A DNA stretch of 15,016 nucleotides from assembly GCA_964541375.1 (NCBI GenBank), contig CAZIPT010000059.1:1-15016 (forward strand). Reading direction: 5' to 3'. Source of the DNA: JBAXEO01 sp964541375 (GTDB taxonomy: Bacteria; Actinomycetota; Coriobacteriia; Anaerosomatales; JAAXUF01). Position 1 is the stretch's first letter, and every line of letters starts with the position of its first letter. The notes under the pieces were generated by a model. That model was not told where the DNA came from and searched no databases. It saw only the letters and a list, made by a program, of their open reading frames with translations. Both the position numbers and the translations under genes were made by a program. Below are positions 14,317-15,016 of the stretch, piece after piece.

Positions 14317-14667
14317 CTACTCCGCGAACACGATGCCGTCGACGTACACGTCGACCGCAGCGATGTCGACGCCTACCTGACTGGTGACCGCATCGGCGAC
14401 AACCGCCTGGATGGCGGATGCAACATCCTTGATCCGATGCCCGTAGAGCACCTGCACGTGCACGGTCACGCTGATCGCGCCTTCGTCGGACATGCACACA
14501 TCCACCGCACGCGAGGATCCCTTGCGCGAACCCTTCTGCACGAGCCCGGCCAGACCTGCGGCTCCAACAGCGGCGACACCTTCGACGCCTTCAACGGCGA
14601 CCGTGACGATCGTGTCCAAGACGCCCGGAGCGATGCCCAGACCCTCGAGCTTGATTTCGTCCGACAT
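14317..14667 (-). CDS. Asp23/Gls24 family envelope stress response protein
   Basis: 116-aa small protein with the Asp23/Gls24 domain. It starts with IKLEGLGIAPGVLDTIVTVA, then VEGVEGVAAVG at about 25-35, and later shows ISVTVHVQVLYGHRIKDVAS followed by a VTSQVGVDIAAVDVYVDGIV stretch, the usual end of the domain. Proteins of this family sit at the membrane through partners in Firmicutes, and a copy between accC and nusB is common in Gram-positive bacteria. The exact function is not known. The ATG at 14665-14667 has AAGGAG about 9 nt upstream in the 21-bp gap after accC. nusB begins 5 bp after its stop. Confidence 0.9.
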   Translation of the reverse strand: MSDEIKLEGLGIAPGVLDTIVTVAVEGVEGVAAVGAAGLAGLVQKGSRKGSSRAVDVCMSDEGAISVTVHVQVLYGHRIKDVASAIQAVVADAVTSQVGVDIAAVDVYVDGIVFAE

Positions 14668-14688
14668 TGCGCAGCACTCCTTTGAGGG

Positions 14689-15016
14689 CTAGTCGCCCAT
14701 CTCTGTCTCGATGAAGTCAGTATAGACTTCGCCTCGCTGAAACGCGGGGGTCTCGACGACAGCCTGATGAAACGGGATCGTTGTGGGGATGCCGACGACG
14801 ATGAACTCGTCGAGTGCTCGCCGGGCTCGGGACACAGCCTCGTCGCGCGTCTCACCCCACACGACAAGCTTGCCGAGAAGTGAGTCGTACATCGAAGGCA
14901 CCCGGTAGCCCGAGTAGACATGGCTATCATTGCGAACACCGAAGCCACCCGGCGGGTTGAACACGCTGACCACGCCAGGATGCGGACGGAAGTTGTGCGC
15001 CGGGTCCTCGGCATTG
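14689..15016 (-). CDS. accC: Biotin carboxylase subunit of acetyl-CoA carboxylase, C-terminal fragment
   Basis: The last 108 residues of AccC, which carboxylates biotin on the carrier protein AccB with ATP and bicarbonate for malonyl-CoA synthesis. The 5' part lies beyond the window end; the frame stays open to the edge, reading NAEDPAHNFRPHPG (family RINAEDP). Then come NPPGGFGVRNDSHVYSGYRV and PSMYDSLLGKLVVWGETRDE, which hold the conserved (V/I)R-DS-Y-G-x-V-P-x-YDSL(I/L)GK(L/V) pattern of the C-terminal biotin carboxylase domain, and a final ALDEFIVVGIPTTIPFHQAV motif (G(I/V)xTTIPFH). The stop is at 14689-14691. The open frame, together with family matches ahead of the internal Met at 14973, shows that this Met is not the start. 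Confidence 0.96.
   Translation of the reverse strand, partial: NAEDPAHNFRPHPGVVSVFNPPGGFGVRNDSHVYSGYRVPSMYDSLLGKLVVWGETRDEAVSRARRALDEFIVVGIPTTIPFHQAVVETPAFQRGEVYTDFIETEMGD

Noticed and set aside
14312..14497. N-terminal extension of NusB by 62 codons
   Set aside because: Arg-rich shadow of the asp23-like gene; family length and start fit ATG 14311.

Overview
This is a GC-rich (roughly two-thirds G+C by eye), densely packed bacterial chromosome segment. It carries the actinobacterial gene order tlyA-nadK-recN-steA-steB followed by pyrG, as around Rv1694-Rv1699 in Mycobacterium. It also carries an accC-asp23-nusB-xseB-dxs block. The combination suggests Actinomycetota, probably a deep anaerobic lineage such as Coriobacteriia/OPB41-like organisms; the lineage call is an inference. 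No rRNA, tRNA, CRISPR array or mobile element is visible.

Right-hand part (about 15016 down to 6086, all on the minus strand): one long, tightly spaced gene string reads accC (5' end outside the window), asp23-like, nusB, xseB, dxs, tlyA, nadK, recN, steA, steB. Several junctions overlap (8 bp nusB/xseB, about 35 bp dxs/tlyA, 4 bp nadK/recN). The only gaps of note are about 100 bp before dxs and 42 bp between recN and steA. The string mixes fatty-acid/biotin metabolism, transcription antitermination, isoprenoid precursor supply, rRNA methylation, NADP synthesis, DNA repair and cell separation.

Left-centre (3461-6081): a roughly 300-bp divergent promoter region separates two units. To the right on the plus strand are murJ (lipid II flippase) and a soluble family-2 glycosyltransferase. 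They converge on steB with only 4 bp between the two stop codons. murJ appears to use an ATC start codon: a strong Shine-Dalgarno sequence sits 7 nt before it and no standard start lies nearby.

Left part (3460 down to 1, minus strand): a 770-aa exported alkaline-phosphatase-like protein with a multi-pass membrane half and no recognisable metal ligands, then a MraY/WecA-like integral membrane phosphosugar transferase overlapping it by 4 bp, then the first 44 codons of pyrG (CTP synthase). The last 7 codons of pyrG at the window edge do not match the CTP synthase family.

Relative to the mycobacterial order, four envelope genes (phosphatase-like membrane protein, MraY-like transferase, MurJ, GT2) sit between steB and pyrG. 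Together they look like a polyprenyl-linked cell-envelope glycan module beside the SteA/SteB cell-separation genes. This is the most interesting uncharacterised unit in the window.
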